A stretch of DNA of 64,000 nucleotides, taken from Pseudoalteromonas sp. H71. GTDB taxonomy: Bacteria > Pseudomonadota > Gammaproteobacteria > Enterobacterales > Alteromonadaceae. The stretch covers positions 63,925 through 127,924 of the forward strand of contig NZ_LODI01000003.1 of assembly GCF_001468485.1 (NCBI RefSeq), in the 5' to 3' direction. How positions within the stretch are numbered: the stretch's first letter is position 1; every line of letters begins with the position of its first letter. Shown in pieces: positions 1 through 9,068 of this stretch. The notes under the pieces were generated by a model. The model was not told the origin of the DNA, made no database searches, and saw nothing but the letters and a program-made list of their open reading frames with translations. A program made the translations under genes and the position numbers.

Positions 1-1
1 A

Positions 2-106
2 ATTTCAGCTCGCCAAATAGCTAAAACATTGCATATTCCGCTGCATATTAGCCCAATTGCCAACTCGTTTAGCGACGTACTAGAAAGCGTAGACCACCCT
101 CATTAG
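2..106 (+). CDS. C-terminal end of an unidentified protein (partial, 5' end outside window)
   Basis: An open frame enters from the left edge and runs for 34 codons to a TAG stop. It ends in a short polar tail (ESVDHPH) and is followed 41 bases later by a strong terminator hairpin, which fits the end of a real plus-strand gene. The fragment is too short to name. Its shape (SARQIAKTL, then SPIANSFSDVLESV) is loosely like the C-terminus of a uroporphyrinogen-III synthase, but this is only a guess. Confidence 0.5.
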   Translation: MSARQIAKTLHIPLHISPIANSFSDVLESVDHPH

Positions 107-147
107 AGGCTGTTTTATCGCTTAACTGTCTCAACCAAAGCAACCGT

Positions 148-186
148 CTTAAAGCAAGTTAAATAGCTTGCTTTAAGAGCTTTTTA
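148..186 (+). terminator. Rho-independent terminator of the left-edge gene
   Basis: A perfect 11-bp inverted repeat (CTTAAAGCAAG / CTTGCTTTAAG) with an 8-base loop is followed by AGCTTTTTATT. It lies between the left-edge gene and tex and would isolate the two transcripts. Confidence 0.8.
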
Positions 187-272
187 TTACAACTTCATGT
201 GATATTATTCAAGCAATTAGCCGACCCAGATATTTATTTCTGGTCTTATTTTTTGTTTAAAAAGGTTTTTGC

Positions 273-2597
273 ATGAGCTATATCTCTGCACGTTTAGCCA
301 GTGAGCTAAATGCACAACAACAACAAGTTGTTGCTGCAACAAAATTACTTGATGAAGGCGCAACAGTTCCCTTTATTGCCCGCTACAGAAAAGAAGTCAC
401 CGGCGGTTTAGATGACACTCAATTACGCTTGCTAGAGCAGCGCTTATCTTACCTTCGAGAACTTGAAGAACGTCGTAGCTTTATTTTATCGACCATTGAA
501 TCTCAAAAAAAGCTCACCGCAGAGCTTAAAGCCGACATCACTAGCGCGCAAAGTAAAACAGAACTCGAAGATTTATATCTACCCTATAAAGCAAAGCGCC
601 GCACCAAAGGCCAAATAGCCATAGAAGCAGGCATAGAGCCCCTAGCCGATGCGTTATTTACCGACGCGAGTTTAAACCCTGAGCAACACGCTGAGCAGTA
701 CATTAATGCCGAAAATGGTTTTAATGACATAAAAGCCGTGCTTGATGGTGCTAAGTTTATTTTAATGGAGCGTTTTGCTGAAGATGCAAAATTACTCGCT
801 AAATTAAGAAGTCACATAAGCCAAAACGGTGCAATCCAAAGCACGGTAATTAAAGGTCAAGAACAAGCGGGCACTAAATATCGCGATTACTTTGATAATC
901 AGGAGCTACTTACTAAAGTTCCTTCTCATCGTGCATTAGCCATGCTGCGAGCTCGCAACGAAGGCATACTTCAATTAAATGTGAACCCAGAGCCAAGTTC
1001 AGAAAACCCCGCTCAACTTTGTGCAAACATGATTGCACAGCACTACCGCTTAAATATTACCGACCAAACAGCGAGTGCTTGGCTTTTAAGCGTGGTGCAA
1101 TGGGCGTGGAAAATTAAGCTAGGTTTACACTTAGAAAACGAGTTTTTTGCAGCCATGCGCGAAAAAGCAGAAGCAGGCGCTATTGATGTATTTGCTAAAA
1201 ACTTAAAAGACTTACTAATGGCGGCACCTGCAGGTCCACGCACAACACTTGGACTTGATCCCGGTTTACGTACCGGTTGCAAAATTGCTGTTGTAGACAG
1301 CACAGGTAAGCTGCTAACTACGCAAACTATTTTTCCTCATGCCCCGCAAAACCATTGGGATAAATCACTGCGTACATTAGAGCAACTTTGCCGCCAACAC
1401 AAAGTAGAACTGATTGCCATTGGTAACGGTACAGCGTCGCGCGAGTCAGATAAATTGGTTGCTGAGCTAATGAAAGCAAATACCGAGTTAAAACTAAATA
1501 AAATTATGGTGAGCGAAGCGGGTGCGTCGGTTTACTCGGCATCTGAATTTGCAGCTAACGAATTTCCTGACTTAGATGTATCTTTACGTGGCGCGGTATC
1601 GATTGCACGTCGCTTACAAGACCCACTTGCTGAGCTTGTTAAAATAGAGCCTAAATCAATTGGTGTAGGACAATATCAACACGATGTATCACAAAGCCAA
1701 CTGGGGCAAACACTCACCGCGGTTGTTGAAGACTGTGTAAACTCGGTAGGTGTTGATTTAAATATGGCGTCGGTTCCTTTACTTACACGCGTATCAGGAT
1801 TAAACAAAACCTTAGCGCAAAACATTGTAAATTACCGCGATTCTAATGGGTCATTTTCAAAACGCAGCGAGCTGAAAAAGGTTGAACGTTTAGGGCCGAA
1901 AGCATTTGAACAAGCTGCTGGTTTTTTACGAATAAACAATGGCAACGACCCGCTTGATAACTCATCAGTTCACCCTGAAGCTTACCCTGTTGTTAAGCAA
2001 ATTTGCGAAAAGAACAACGCAGAAGTAACCACGTTAATAGGTAACAGCGAATTTTTAAACAAGCTTGTTGCTAACGACTACACCAACGAGAAATTTGGTT
2101 TACCTACGGTTACCGATATTATTGCTGAGCTTGATAAGCCGGGTCGCGATCCACGTCCAGAGTTTAAAACTGCTGAGTTTAAAGCGGGTGTAGAGAAAAT
2201 AAGTGACCTAAAACCAGGCATGATTTTAGAAGGTGTTGTATCGAACGTTGCTAACTTTGGTGCATTTGTTGATGTGGGTGTTCACCAAGATGGTTTAGTA
2301 CATATTTCGGCGATTACTAATAAGTTTATATCTGATCCTCGCGAAGTAGTTAAAGCGGGGGACATTGTAAAAGTTAAAGTAGTAGAGGTTGATGCCTCGC
2401 GTAAACGTATTAGCTTTACCATGCGTTTAAATGACGAAATAGACACCAGCAACAAACCAGCCCCGGTTGCACAAAAACAACAGCCGCGCACTAGCAACGC
2501 GCAACCAAAGGCAGCTAAACCTAAACGCGATAGCGGTAATGCGGTTATGGGTAACGCGTTTGCCGATGCATTTGCGAATGCCAAAGTAAAAAAATAG
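273..2597 (+). CDS. tex: Tex family S1 RNA-binding protein (YhgF-like)
   Basis: Tex is a conserved cytoplasmic nucleic-acid-binding protein linked to transcription and RNA metabolism; its exact task is unsettled. At 774 residues it has the usual family length. The N-terminal helical Tex domain starts at residue 1. A YqgF/RNase H-like fold begins near residue 325 with [10 protein letters not shown]. Helix-hairpin-helix motifs lie near 500-560 ([16 protein letters not shown]). A classic S1 domain spans about 650-719 ([20 protein letters not shown]). The last 55 residues are a Lys/Gln/Ala-rich low-complexity tail. The start ATG is preceded by AAAAAGG eight bases upstream. The gene is monocistronic, between two terminators. 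Confidence 0.96.
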   Translation: MSYISARLASELNAQQQQVVAATKLLDEGATVPFIARYRKEVTGGLDDTQLRLLEQRLSYLRELEERRSFILSTIESQKKLTAELKADITSAQSKTELEDLYLPYKAKRRTKGQIAIEAGIEPLADALFTDASLNPEQHAEQYINAENGFNDIKAVLDGAKFILMERFAEDAKLLAKLRSHISQNGAIQSTVIKGQEQAGTKYRDYFDNQELLTKVPSHRALAMLRARNEGILQLNVNPEPSSENPAQLCANMIAQHYRLNITDQTASAWLLSVVQWAWKIKLGLHLENEFFAAMREKAEAGAIDVFAKNLKDLLMAAPAGPRTTLGLDPGLRTGCKIAVVDSTGKLLTTQTIFPHAPQNHWDKSLRTLEQLCRQHKVELIAIGNGTASRESDKLVAELMKANTELKLNKIMVSEAGASVYSASEFAANEFPDLDVSLRGAVSIARRLQDPLAELVKIEPKSIGVGQYQHDVSQSQLGQTLTAVVEDCVNSVGVDLNMASVPLLTRVSGLNKTLAQNIVNYRDSNGSFSKRSELKKVERLGPKAFEQAAGFLRINNGNDPLDNSSVHPEAYPVVKQICEKNNAEVTTLIGNSEFLNKLVANDYTNEKFGLPTVTDIIAELDKPGRDPRPEFKTAEFKAGVEKISDLKPGMILEGVVSNVANFGAFVDVGVHQDGLVHISAITNKFISDPREVVKAGDIVKVKVVEVDASRKRISFTMRLNDEIDTSNKPAPVAQKQQPRTSNAQPKAAKPKRDSGNAVMGNAFADAFANAKVKK

Positions 2598-2660
2598 CTG
2601 GCCATACAGCTTGTTTAGCTTTTAAGTAAAAACTGGAAAGCGCTACACGCTATAAAATAA

Positions 2661-2686
2661 AAAAACCGCGAAAGCGGTTTTTTTAT
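2661..2686 (+). terminator. Rho-independent terminator after tex
   Basis: An eight-base stem AAAACCGC/GCGGTTTT closed by a GAAA tetraloop is followed by a T run. It sits 65 bases after the tex stop codon. Confidence 0.9.
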
Positions 2687-2757
2687 TCAATTCAAATCAG
2701 TAAGCATTAAAAGTAATTTATTGAGGAGAGTTTAATAGTCGGTGTTAAGGCTATTCG

Positions 2758-3609
2758 CTAAGAGATTGCTGAAAAACCACTTTGTGTGGATGGCGAAGTT
2801 GCCATTTGATAAAAATTAGCAATTCGTCCTGCGCGTGCTTCTACGTCAGCATCTCGTGTTTGCTGTTCACTGTCTGCCATTTTAGTTTCTTGCGTTTCAC
2901 TGCTTGTGAATGACGCTTTGCTATTGTTTTCAGCACTGTCGTCTTCATCATTTTGAGGCGCTGCAAGTTCAGCTTGAGCTGCTACCAGCTTTTGAGTTGC
3001 GTCTGCCGCTATTGATCGGTCAGCACCCGAAGGCTCGGCAGGAGCTAGGGCTGCGGCTCTAACCGTTTGCATTTTTTCTATGGTTGCTTGGGGATCACCT
3101 GGAATTTCAGCAACGTCAATTTGTACCTCGCCGCCCACTGCATAGTTAGTGCCGTCGGGGCCACGCTGGTATTCGTAACTTGGCGAACCTGCGTATTTAC
3201 CACCTACAGAAGCATGCGCTTGTTCATGAATACGCACTTCAGTATCGCGCGCTTTTAGCTCTTTTATTTGCTGCTGCTCTTGCTCTAAAACTTGCTGTTC
3301 TTGTTCAGACTCTTGTTGCTGCGCTTTTTGCTCTTCAGAGCTCTCTGGGTTTTCGGCGTTTTCATCATCGCGTGCTTGAACGACTTTTTCGTCAGCTAAC
3401 TTACCCGACGCGCTATATGTTGCACCTTCATTATTGCCCGGTAATTTAGCTTTTTCAGCATCGCTTTGCGCTTTGGTTTCGGTATTACTTGCGCTATTTG
3501 CAGACGGAGCAGGGATCACTTCCCGTAGTTGGTTGTCACGCCGAGCGGTTTCCGTATAAACATTGGCTGTGTTTATATTAATTGATGGAAATGGCGTGAC
3601 AATATTCAT
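2758..3609 (-). CDS. SprA-related putative metalloprotease (CJM1_0395-like family)
   Basis: The 283-residue protein has a disordered N-terminal half rich in Glu, Gln, Ala and Ser, including a Gln/Glu-rich, probably coiled-coil stretch. A conserved C-terminal core follows, with the zinc-protease-like motif VRIHEQAHASVGG (HExxH form HEQAH) and then SYEYQRGPDG, GGEVQIDV and a KMQTVRAAALAPAEPS segment. This pattern is that of the SprA-related family, often called putative metalloproteases; I know of no proven substrate. No signal peptide is visible. It lies 4 bases downstream of a small flagellar-rod-like gene on the same strand, so the two are probably co-transcribed. The family name is moderately certain; enzymatic activity is inferred from HExxH only. 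Confidence 0.8.
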   Translation of the reverse strand: MNIVTPFPSININTANVYTETARRDNQLREVIPAPSANSASNTETKAQSDAEKAKLPGNNEGATYSASGKLADEKVVQARDDENAENPESSEEQKAQQQESEQEQQVLEQEQQQIKELKARDTEVRIHEQAHASVGGKYAGSPSYEYQRGPDGTNYAVGGEVQIDVAEIPGDPQATIEKMQTVRAAALAPAEPSGADRSIAADATQKLVAAQAELAAPQNDEDDSAENNSKASFTSSETQETKMADSEQQTRDADVEARAGRIANFYQMATSPSTQSGFSAIS

Positions 3610-3613
3610 TACA

Positions 3614-3922
3614 TTACACTTTAATGTCGACTAACGTACCCAGTACGTCATCAGCTGTTTGAATTGTTTGCGCATTGGCTTTAGCGTTAAATTCTTCAAC
3701 TTTTAGGTTAACAAGTGATTCGTCAATACGCGCAGGCTGAGCAACCGGTGCTGTTACAGCTTCATCCGGCGTTGCTGCGACTAACTGTCGCTGTTGTGCA
3801 AGTTGCGCATCGTCTTGCTGTTCTATACTGGCACGGTTAATTTCTGCGCTGGCCTTTTCAATACCTTGGCTTGCACGGTTAAACCCTTCAACACCATTAT
3901 TAAATACAGATCCGATTGACAT
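3614..3922 (-). CDS. Small flagellar-rod-like hypothetical protein
   Basis: The 102-residue soluble protein starts MSIGSVFNNGVEGFNRASQG and ends VNLKVEEFNAKANAQTIQT...DVLGTLVDIKV. Both ends resemble the paired N- and C-terminal helices of flagellar rod/hook proteins: a short N-terminal helix that labels the first residues, and a C-terminal motif of the type NxxVaxxNAkAn...DevLGtLvdi. The middle is Gln/Ala-rich. It is much shorter than true FlgB/FlgC/FlgG proteins, and no flagellar genes are nearby, so it may be a rod-like mimic. It is the first gene of a two-gene unit with the SprA-type protein, 4 bases apart. A purine-rich AGGTTTACC lies just before the ATG. Confidence 0.7.
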   Translation of the reverse strand: MSIGSVFNNGVEGFNRASQGIEKASAEINRASIEQQDDAQLAQQRQLVAATPDEAVTAPVAQPARIDESLVNLKVEEFNAKANAQTIQTADDVLGTLVDIKV

Positions 3923-4011
3923 GGTAAACCTCCACCACTTAAATATTGTTTAATTATCGCTCAGTTTATGCGCAAAATAAAGCTTTACTAGGCACAATGA
4001 CCGTTGCATTT

Positions 4012-4752
4012 TTAAAGCATTGATTTAACGATAGATAAAAACTCACCTTTGTGAGAAATAAACGGTGCATGAGATGCTTTATCTATTACTTGGTATTCAA
4101 ACTCAGCATTTAGTACTGACATTGTAGCTATTGCTTTATACGGCACTAATGCATCTAAGCGACCAAATATACCCATAATTTTTACCGGACACGTTGCAAA
4201 TAAATCGCGTAAATCGTCATTTTGTAAAATATCTAAACCGGCGGCTAACGCCTCATTATTGGGTGCTGAATATTGGTTTAGCAATTGTTTAAGCTGTTTT
4301 ATGTCGTCTCTGGCCGACTCACTTCCCATAGCCTGGATAGTCAAAAAGCGTTCAATGGTTTTTTCTCTATGATTAACCAATTGGTCTTTAAACTGAGTTA
4401 GTACTTTTTCACTAATTCCTGGCCATTCGTCCTGCTCTGCAAAATAAGGCGTAGATGCCACTAAAATAACCTTAGACACTTTTTCAGGCCAATGCTTTGC
4501 AATGTATAAAGCAAACAAACCACCTAAAGACCACCCCATTAAAATAGAATCAGGTTTTAAATGTTGGCTTAATTGCATAGCGGCATCATGCAAATTATAC
4601 GGGGTTGGTAATGTGGTTGCGCTATTGCCAAACCCTGGTAAATCAAGGCTACGCACTACGCCTGTATATACGTTTTCAAGCTCTGGCAGTATAAGCTGCC
4701 AAACGCCTTTATTCATTCCCCAACCATGTAAAAGTACTAACTCTTTTTGCAT
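4012..4752 (-). CDS. bioH: Pimeloyl-[ACP] methyl ester esterase BioH
   Basis: BioH removes the methyl group from pimeloyl-ACP methyl ester, ending pimelate synthesis in the biotin pathway. The 246-residue alpha/beta hydrolase has the oxyanion segment LLHGWGMNKGVW near residue 7, the nucleophile elbow GWSLGG (Ser75), Asp200 in FGRLDALVP and His228 in DKASHAPF, a complete catalytic triad at the usual spacing. It is divergent from comF with 74 bases between the start codons, the same bioH-comF pair seen in Escherichia coli (bioH-gntX). It is transcribed alone. Confidence 0.93.
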   Translation of the reverse strand: MQKELVLLHGWGMNKGVWQLILPELENVYTGVVRSLDLPGFGNSATTLPTPYNLHDAAMQLSQHLKPDSILMGWSLGGLFALYIAKHWPEKVSKVILVASTPYFAEQDEWPGISEKVLTQFKDQLVNHREKTIERFLTIQAMGSESARDDIKQLKQLLNQYSAPNNEALAAGLDILQNDDLRDLFATCPVKIMGIFGRLDALVPYKAIATMSVLNAEFEYQVIDKASHAPFISHKGEFLSIVKSML

Positions 4753-4826
4753 ATTTGCATAATCTTAACCAAACTTAGGCTCATAATAACGTTTAAAAAG
4801 ATGATTGCAATGCAGGGCACTATCTC

Positions 4827-5501
4827 ATGAAAGGTCTGTTTAACTGGCTGTTTCCATCCTACTGCGTACAATGCAAAAGCCCTGTATGCGCTGATCTGGG
4901 TTTATGTGGTTATTGCTTAGAAGATTTAGCATTAATAGATGTAACCAAACACCCAAATTTACTTCATCGCCCTGATATTGTTGATATGTTTCCTAACTGC
5001 GAATTTGAAAGGTTATTTGCTTGCGCTTTTTACCGCCCTCCATTTGAACAGTGGTTAACTCAACTTAAATTTAGTAACCAAATACATTACAAAAAAACAC
5101 TTCAACAAATTGTACAAAAGCAGCTCGATGCGTTTTTTACATGTAGTACGCAATCCCCTGATTTATTTATAATTTTACCTTTGCACAAAAGCCGCTTTTT
5201 AAAGCGAGGTTTTAATCAAGTAAGCCAAGTATGGCACCCTTGTTTACGCTCTCGCGTTGTTTTAAGTAATGCGCTTATTCGCAATAAAAAAACCCATGCA
5301 CAATCGCAACTCACTAAAGCAAAGCGTATTAAAAATCTGACTAATGCATTTATATGTACTGAAGACATGAGTGGCAAAACAGTTGCTATTGTTGATGATA
5401 TTATGACAACCGGCGCAACATTAAATGCCGCAACTCAGGCTTTAAAAAAGGCAGGCGCCAAACAGGTGTGGGCATTTACAACCTGTTTAACGCCAATTTA
5501 G
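4827..5501 (+). CDS. comF: ComF family protein (GntX-like phosphoribosyltransferase domain)
   Basis: ComF/GntX proteins are linked to DNA uptake and use of DNA as a nutrient in other gammaproteobacteria; their chemistry is not proven. This 224-residue copy has an N-terminal zinc-ribbon-like cysteine set (C13, C16, C27, C30). It ends in a type I phosphoribosyltransferase domain with the PRPP-binding motif VAIVDDIMTTGATL near residue 186. Family length is normal. It is divergent from bioH. In enterics nfuA follows directly; here an oppositely oriented M14 peptidase gene lies between them. Confidence 0.9.
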   Translation: MKGLFNWLFPSYCVQCKSPVCADLGLCGYCLEDLALIDVTKHPNLLHRPDIVDMFPNCEFERLFACAFYRPPFEQWLTQLKFSNQIHYKKTLQQIVQKQLDAFFTCSTQSPDLFIILPLHKSRFLKRGFNQVSQVWHPCLRSRVVLSNALIRNKKTHAQSQLTKAKRIKNLTNAFICTEDMSGKTVAIVDDIMTTGATLNAATQALKKAGAKQVWAFTTCLTPI

Positions 5502-5511
5502 TTAATTTATT

Positions 5512-8061
5512 TTACTGCCCACTCGCGCGGAATGTATGGCCAAAAAACAGTGCATTACTGAGTAATCGGCTTGTACCATACCAGTAACCTCTAAATACAG
5601 GGTTGTCGGTCATAGCAATAACACTGCCGCGTCCGTACGAATGTGCTATTAAACCAGCGCCTTCAGCTACTTGCTCTACATTTACAGAGTCTGTAAAGCC
5701 TGCTAATAACGGGCGTTTTGTATAAGTAAGTACATTAACAAATGGGGCTTCTGACGCTTCCAGTAACCATGTACTGTTTTTAAATACCGGTAAGGTGTCG
5801 CGCGTCAGTGAGAAGGTCATTGGGTGCGTTAAATCCACGCTAGTATTAAAAATAGCCCCAGCAATACGCTGACGCCCCGCTAGATGATCTTTATCGCCAT
5901 AGCTGAGGCCTTCAGTTTTGAAAGCGCCGGCTAAATCCTGTCGCGATAAATAATTTGCTTTAAGTAATTGCTGGTCGACTAAAAATTTAGCACCGCCTTT
6001 ATGACCCCAAATAACCCCGCCTTTTCTTACCCAGCTTTTAATCGCTACTTTTTCTGCATCGGTTAAGCTAGTGTAATTACCGTGGGCCAACACAATGTGA
6101 CTATAATCACTGAGCTCAAGCGAGCTTAAACGCGTCATTTCAACAATCGTAGGGGCAATACCTACAAACCTATCTAGGTAATACCACACTTCACCTACTT
6201 CGTACTGGCTAGTGCCTTGGCCGCCAACCAGTAAAACCTTAGGTGCTTTAACAACTGCCATAGAGCGTGAACCCAAATCAGCACCTTTACTCGTTAAACC
6301 TGTTGTAATAGGTTTTATGGCAATGCCAAATTCACTTTGTGCAGTGTTTAACAAAGCAATCCAGTTTTGCTGTGTTTGCAAACCAGCCGGAATAATAATA
6401 CTACCTGGTTCAAAATTTATGTCGCCCGCGCTCGATTTGGCCGTTAAGGCACTCAGTGCTACTCGTGCTTTTATACCTTGCTTTAATAATGTATTTAACA
6501 TTTTAGGCGCTAAGTAGTCGTCCCATGCAAAACCAAACGCGTACGCAGACTCTAAACTTGCTAAGGGTGCTTTAGGTTCGCTACTCCAAGGCGTGTCTGC
6601 AACGCCTAGCCCCCAGTTACTTTTTACTTTTGCAAAAGGTAGATTAAATGCGTGCGCTAATGTCCAGCCAGATACATCGTAAAATGTATTATCTGCAAAG
6701 TTTTTCTGCTCGCTAAATATCGCTTTAACTAAACGATATTGGGGCTGGGCTAAAGGGACGTAGTAGCTGTTAGTAGTAAAGTTTATGCCACCTGCTGTTA
6801 ATGGTTTAGTAAGCTCGAATGCCTCTATTTTATGTTGTTTTAATAGCGCTAAAAAGTCGGTAATGCGAGTGCTGTCTTTTGCACCTTCAACCACGTAACC
6901 TGCAAAGTTTTCGTCACCTGCAAGCTCTGTTGCTTGATTATAAAATTTAGCTTGATAGTCAAGCAACGCTTGGCGATTTTCGACCGCCGCTTTAAAGGTA
7001 GATAAGCTCGTTAATAGCTGATTTTTTATCGTAAATGGAAATGTTAAAGGGCCATTAATGGTCTCTTGTATATGGCCACGAGAGCTTGCTTGCTCAAACA
7101 AAATACCAATCCCCCCGTTTACATCTGGGTAAGTTGAACCTTTTCCATAGTAAAAATCGTCAAAGCTTTCTTCTGTAAAATACAGTGCATTATTTTCATC
7201 CAATGTTTTGGCATGATAATTAGCAATTGCTTTGGTTAATGTTACGTTTTCAACTGGCGTAATTGGGTGCTTTCTGCTTGGAATGCCCGGCTGAAAAAAG
7301 TAGCTGCTGTTTGGGCCCATTTCATGAAAATCGGTAAGTACGTTTGGTTTCCACTGATGAAATTTAGCAATACGCGCACGCGATTCAGGGTGCTGTAGTA
7401 ATAGCCAATCTCGGTTTAAATCAAACCAATAATGATTAGTGCGGCTGCTTGGCCAGTTTTCGGTATGCTCGCGAGTTTTTGGATCTGACGACAAATTCAT
7501 GCCGCGATTGCTGTTTGCCCAATTTGCAAAACGTGCAAGTCCGTCGGGGTTTAGTGATGGGTCGAGTAAAATAACCGTGTTATTTAATAAATTGTTTATT
7601 TCATCACCCTGTGCTGCAGCTAAGTAATAAGCCGTTAAGAGCGATGCATTACTACCCGATGACTCGTTACCGTGCACGCTGTAACCCATCCACACAACTG
7701 CAGGTTCATCTTTTGCTTTTTTGCTGTTATTACCCAAGCGAGCCAAGTGCGTTTGGCGTATTTGCTCTATTTGAGTTAACTTATTTGGCGCTGTAACCGT
7801 TAGCATTACCAGTGGTCGTTGCTCATGTGTGCGGCCAATTATCTCAAAGTTTATTCTATCGCTCTTTTGAGCAAGTACTTCCATGTAGCGTACGAGCTGG
7901 TCGTGCCTTACATGCCACTCACCAACTTGATAACCTAATACCTCTTCTGGTGTAGGGATGGTTGGATCGAATACAACATCGTCTTCAAAATAGTACGAAA
8001 GCGGTTTTGCTACACTTGAAAAGCTCAGCATTACCACCATTATTGTTATTAATAAACGCAT
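5512..8061 (-). CDS. Secreted M14 family zinc metallocarboxypeptidase
   Basis: A large (849-residue) exported peptidase. The chosen ATG gives a clean signal peptide (MRLLITIMVVMLSFSSVAKP); a longer form from 8121 would add 20 residues before it. Zinc ligands are H130 and E133 in YSVHGNESSG and H246 in LTDFHEMG. NPDGLARF and LNRDWLLLQHPES are further M14 substrate-pocket segments. The C-terminal half contains a class I amidotransferase-like stretch (VLLVGGQGTSQYEVGEVWYY...). It probably acts in the periplasm or outside the cell on peptides. It lies between comF and nfuA on the other strand and is transcribed alone. The exact specificity cannot be read from sequence. Confidence 0.9.
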   Translation of the reverse strand: MRLLITIMVVMLSFSSVAKPLSYYFEDDVVFDPTIPTPEEVLGYQVGEWHVRHDQLVRYMEVLAQKSDRINFEIIGRTHEQRPLVMLTVTAPNKLTQIEQIRQTHLARLGNNSKKAKDEPAVVWMGYSVHGNESSGSNASLLTAYYLAAAQGDEINNLLNNTVILLDPSLNPDGLARFANWANSNRGMNLSSDPKTREHTENWPSSRTNHYWFDLNRDWLLLQHPESRARIAKFHQWKPNVLTDFHEMGPNSSYFFQPGIPSRKHPITPVENVTLTKAIANYHAKTLDENNALYFTEESFDDFYYGKGSTYPDVNGGIGILFEQASSRGHIQETINGPLTFPFTIKNQLLTSLSTFKAAVENRQALLDYQAKFYNQATELAGDENFAGYVVEGAKDSTRITDFLALLKQHKIEAFELTKPLTAGGINFTTNSYYVPLAQPQYRLVKAIFSEQKNFADNTFYDVSGWTLAHAFNLPFAKVKSNWGLGVADTPWSSEPKAPLASLESAYAFGFAWDDYLAPKMLNTLLKQGIKARVALSALTAKSSAGDINFEPGSIIIPAGLQTQQNWIALLNTAQSEFGIAIKPITTGLTSKGADLGSRSMAVVKAPKVLLVGGQGTSQYEVGEVWYYLDRFVGIAPTIVEMTRLSSLELSDYSHIVLAHGNYTSLTDAEKVAIKSWVRKGGVIWGHKGGAKFLVDQQLLKANYLSRQDLAGAFKTEGLSYGDKDHLAGRQRIAGAIFNTSVDLTHPMTFSLTRDTLPVFKNSTWLLEASEAPFVNVLTYTKRPLLAGFTDSVNVEQVAEGAGLIAHSYGRGSVIAMTDNPVFRGYWYGTSRLLSNALFFGHTFRASGQ

Positions 8062-8172
8062 ATAGATCACTCTAAAAATGTTTGTTAATTGCACGCTAGC
8101 ATTGCTTAAAATAGATGCCAACTTTTTACGCTCAACACTAGCCGCAACACGATGAGCGGAGTATGATATGCA

Positions 8173-8197
8173 GTATCCGAGTAATTTAGTCAGGTAT
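8173..8197 (+). promoter_or_regulatory. IscR type 1-like operator upstream of nfuA
   Basis: A 25-base stretch reads, in parts, GTATCCGAG, TAATTT and AGTCAGGTAT. By eye it fits the published IscR type 1 consensus ATASYYGACT-RWWW-YAGTCRRSTAT at 22 of 25 positions. It ends 13 bases before the nfuA start codon, and a possible -10 box (TATGAT, 8162-8167) overlaps its left side, as expected for repression by [2Fe-2S]-IscR. nfuA is a known IscR target in E. coli. Binding itself is inferred. Confidence 0.8.
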
Positions 8198-8210
8198 AAA
8201 GCCGTTTTTT

Positions 8211-8786
8211 ATGATTTCTATTTCCGAAACAGCACAAGCACATTTTGCTAAACTATTAGCAGATCAATCACAACAGACCAATATTCGCGTTTTTGTTGTA
8301 AACCCTGGTACATCACAAGCCGAGTGTGGTGTTTCTTATTGCCCAGAAGACGCCGTTGAAGACAGCGATATTCGATTAAACTTTAATGGGTTTGATGCCG
8401 TTGTTGATGCTGAAAGTGCTCCTTTTTTAGAAGAAGCTGAAATTGATTTTGTTACCGACAAAATGGGAACTCAGCTAACACTCAAAGCACCTAATGCAAA
8501 AGCACGTAAAATTGGTGATGATGCATCATTAAACGAACGTGTTCAGCACATGCTTGAAACAGAAGTTAACCCGCAACTAGCTAACCATGGCGGCCAAGTA
8601 AGCCTAGTAGAAATTACAGCTGCTGGCGTTGCAGTGCTTCAGTTTGGTGGCGGTTGTAATGGGTGTTCTATGATTGATGTAACGTTAAAAGAAGGCATCG
8701 AGAAAGAAATGATTGCTAAGTTTGACGAGATCACAGGTGTTGCAGATATTACTGATCACGAAGCTGGCGACCATTCTTACTATTAA
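8211..8786 (+). CDS. nfuA: Fe/S biogenesis protein NfuA
   Basis: NfuA carries [4Fe-4S] clusters to client enzymes and helps maintain them under oxidative stress or iron limitation. The protein is 191 residues, as in E. coli. Its N-terminal half is a degenerate A-type carrier domain ([19 protein letters not shown]). The C-terminal Nfu domain holds the cluster cysteines C149 and C152 in GGGCNGCSM, at the same numbering as E. coli NfuA. The start is fixed by similarity to the E. coli N-terminus. No good ribosome binding site is seen, and the IscR-type operator ends 13 bases upstream, so the leader may be very short. A small membrane protein gene follows after 9 bases. Confidence 0.97.
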   Translation: MISISETAQAHFAKLLADQSQQTNIRVFVVNPGTSQAECGVSYCPEDAVEDSDIRLNFNGFDAVVDAESAPFLEEAEIDFVTDKMGTQLTLKAPNAKARKIGDDASLNERVQHMLETEVNPQLANHGGQVSLVEITAAGVAVLQFGGGCNGCSMIDVTLKEGIEKEMIAKFDEITGVADITDHEAGDHSYY

Positions 8787-8795
8787 GCCTAGTAA

Positions 8796-9065
8796 ATGCT
8801 AAAGCCTCTCATATACCGCTTAGGGAGCAACCCTAAGCTAAGTTTAAAGCGGTTTTTTCGCGGCATAGCACTGTTTGTGCTAGCCGTGATTTTTATTTTT
8901 GCGGGTTACTATAGCCATTATAGTTTGCAAATTATTGGTGTTTTAATTTTAATACCTGCGCTATTTTTTGCTTTTTGGGGCTACAGTGGCATTTTTGCCA
9001 ATCGCTTTTCGCAAGTAATTAAAGACATAGGGCCAAAATATCACGATCCAGATCTATGGAAATAA
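8796..9065 (+). CDS. Small two-helix membrane protein of unknown function
   Basis: This 89-residue protein has a basic N-terminus (YRLGSNPKLSLKRFF), two transmembrane helices at about 23-41 and 45-65, and a polar C-terminus (IKDIGPKYHDPDLWK). I do not recognise a family. The gene starts 9 bases after the nfuA stop, so it is probably co-transcribed and under the same IscR-type control. A link to iron-sulfur or redox balance would be inference from position only. It converges on the MATE gene with 3 bases between stops. Confidence 0.7.
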   Translation: MLKPLIYRLGSNPKLSLKRFFRGIALFVLAVIFIFAGYYSHYSLQIIGVLILIPALFFAFWGYSGIFANRFSQVIKDIGPKYHDPDLWK

Positions 9066-9068
9066 ATC

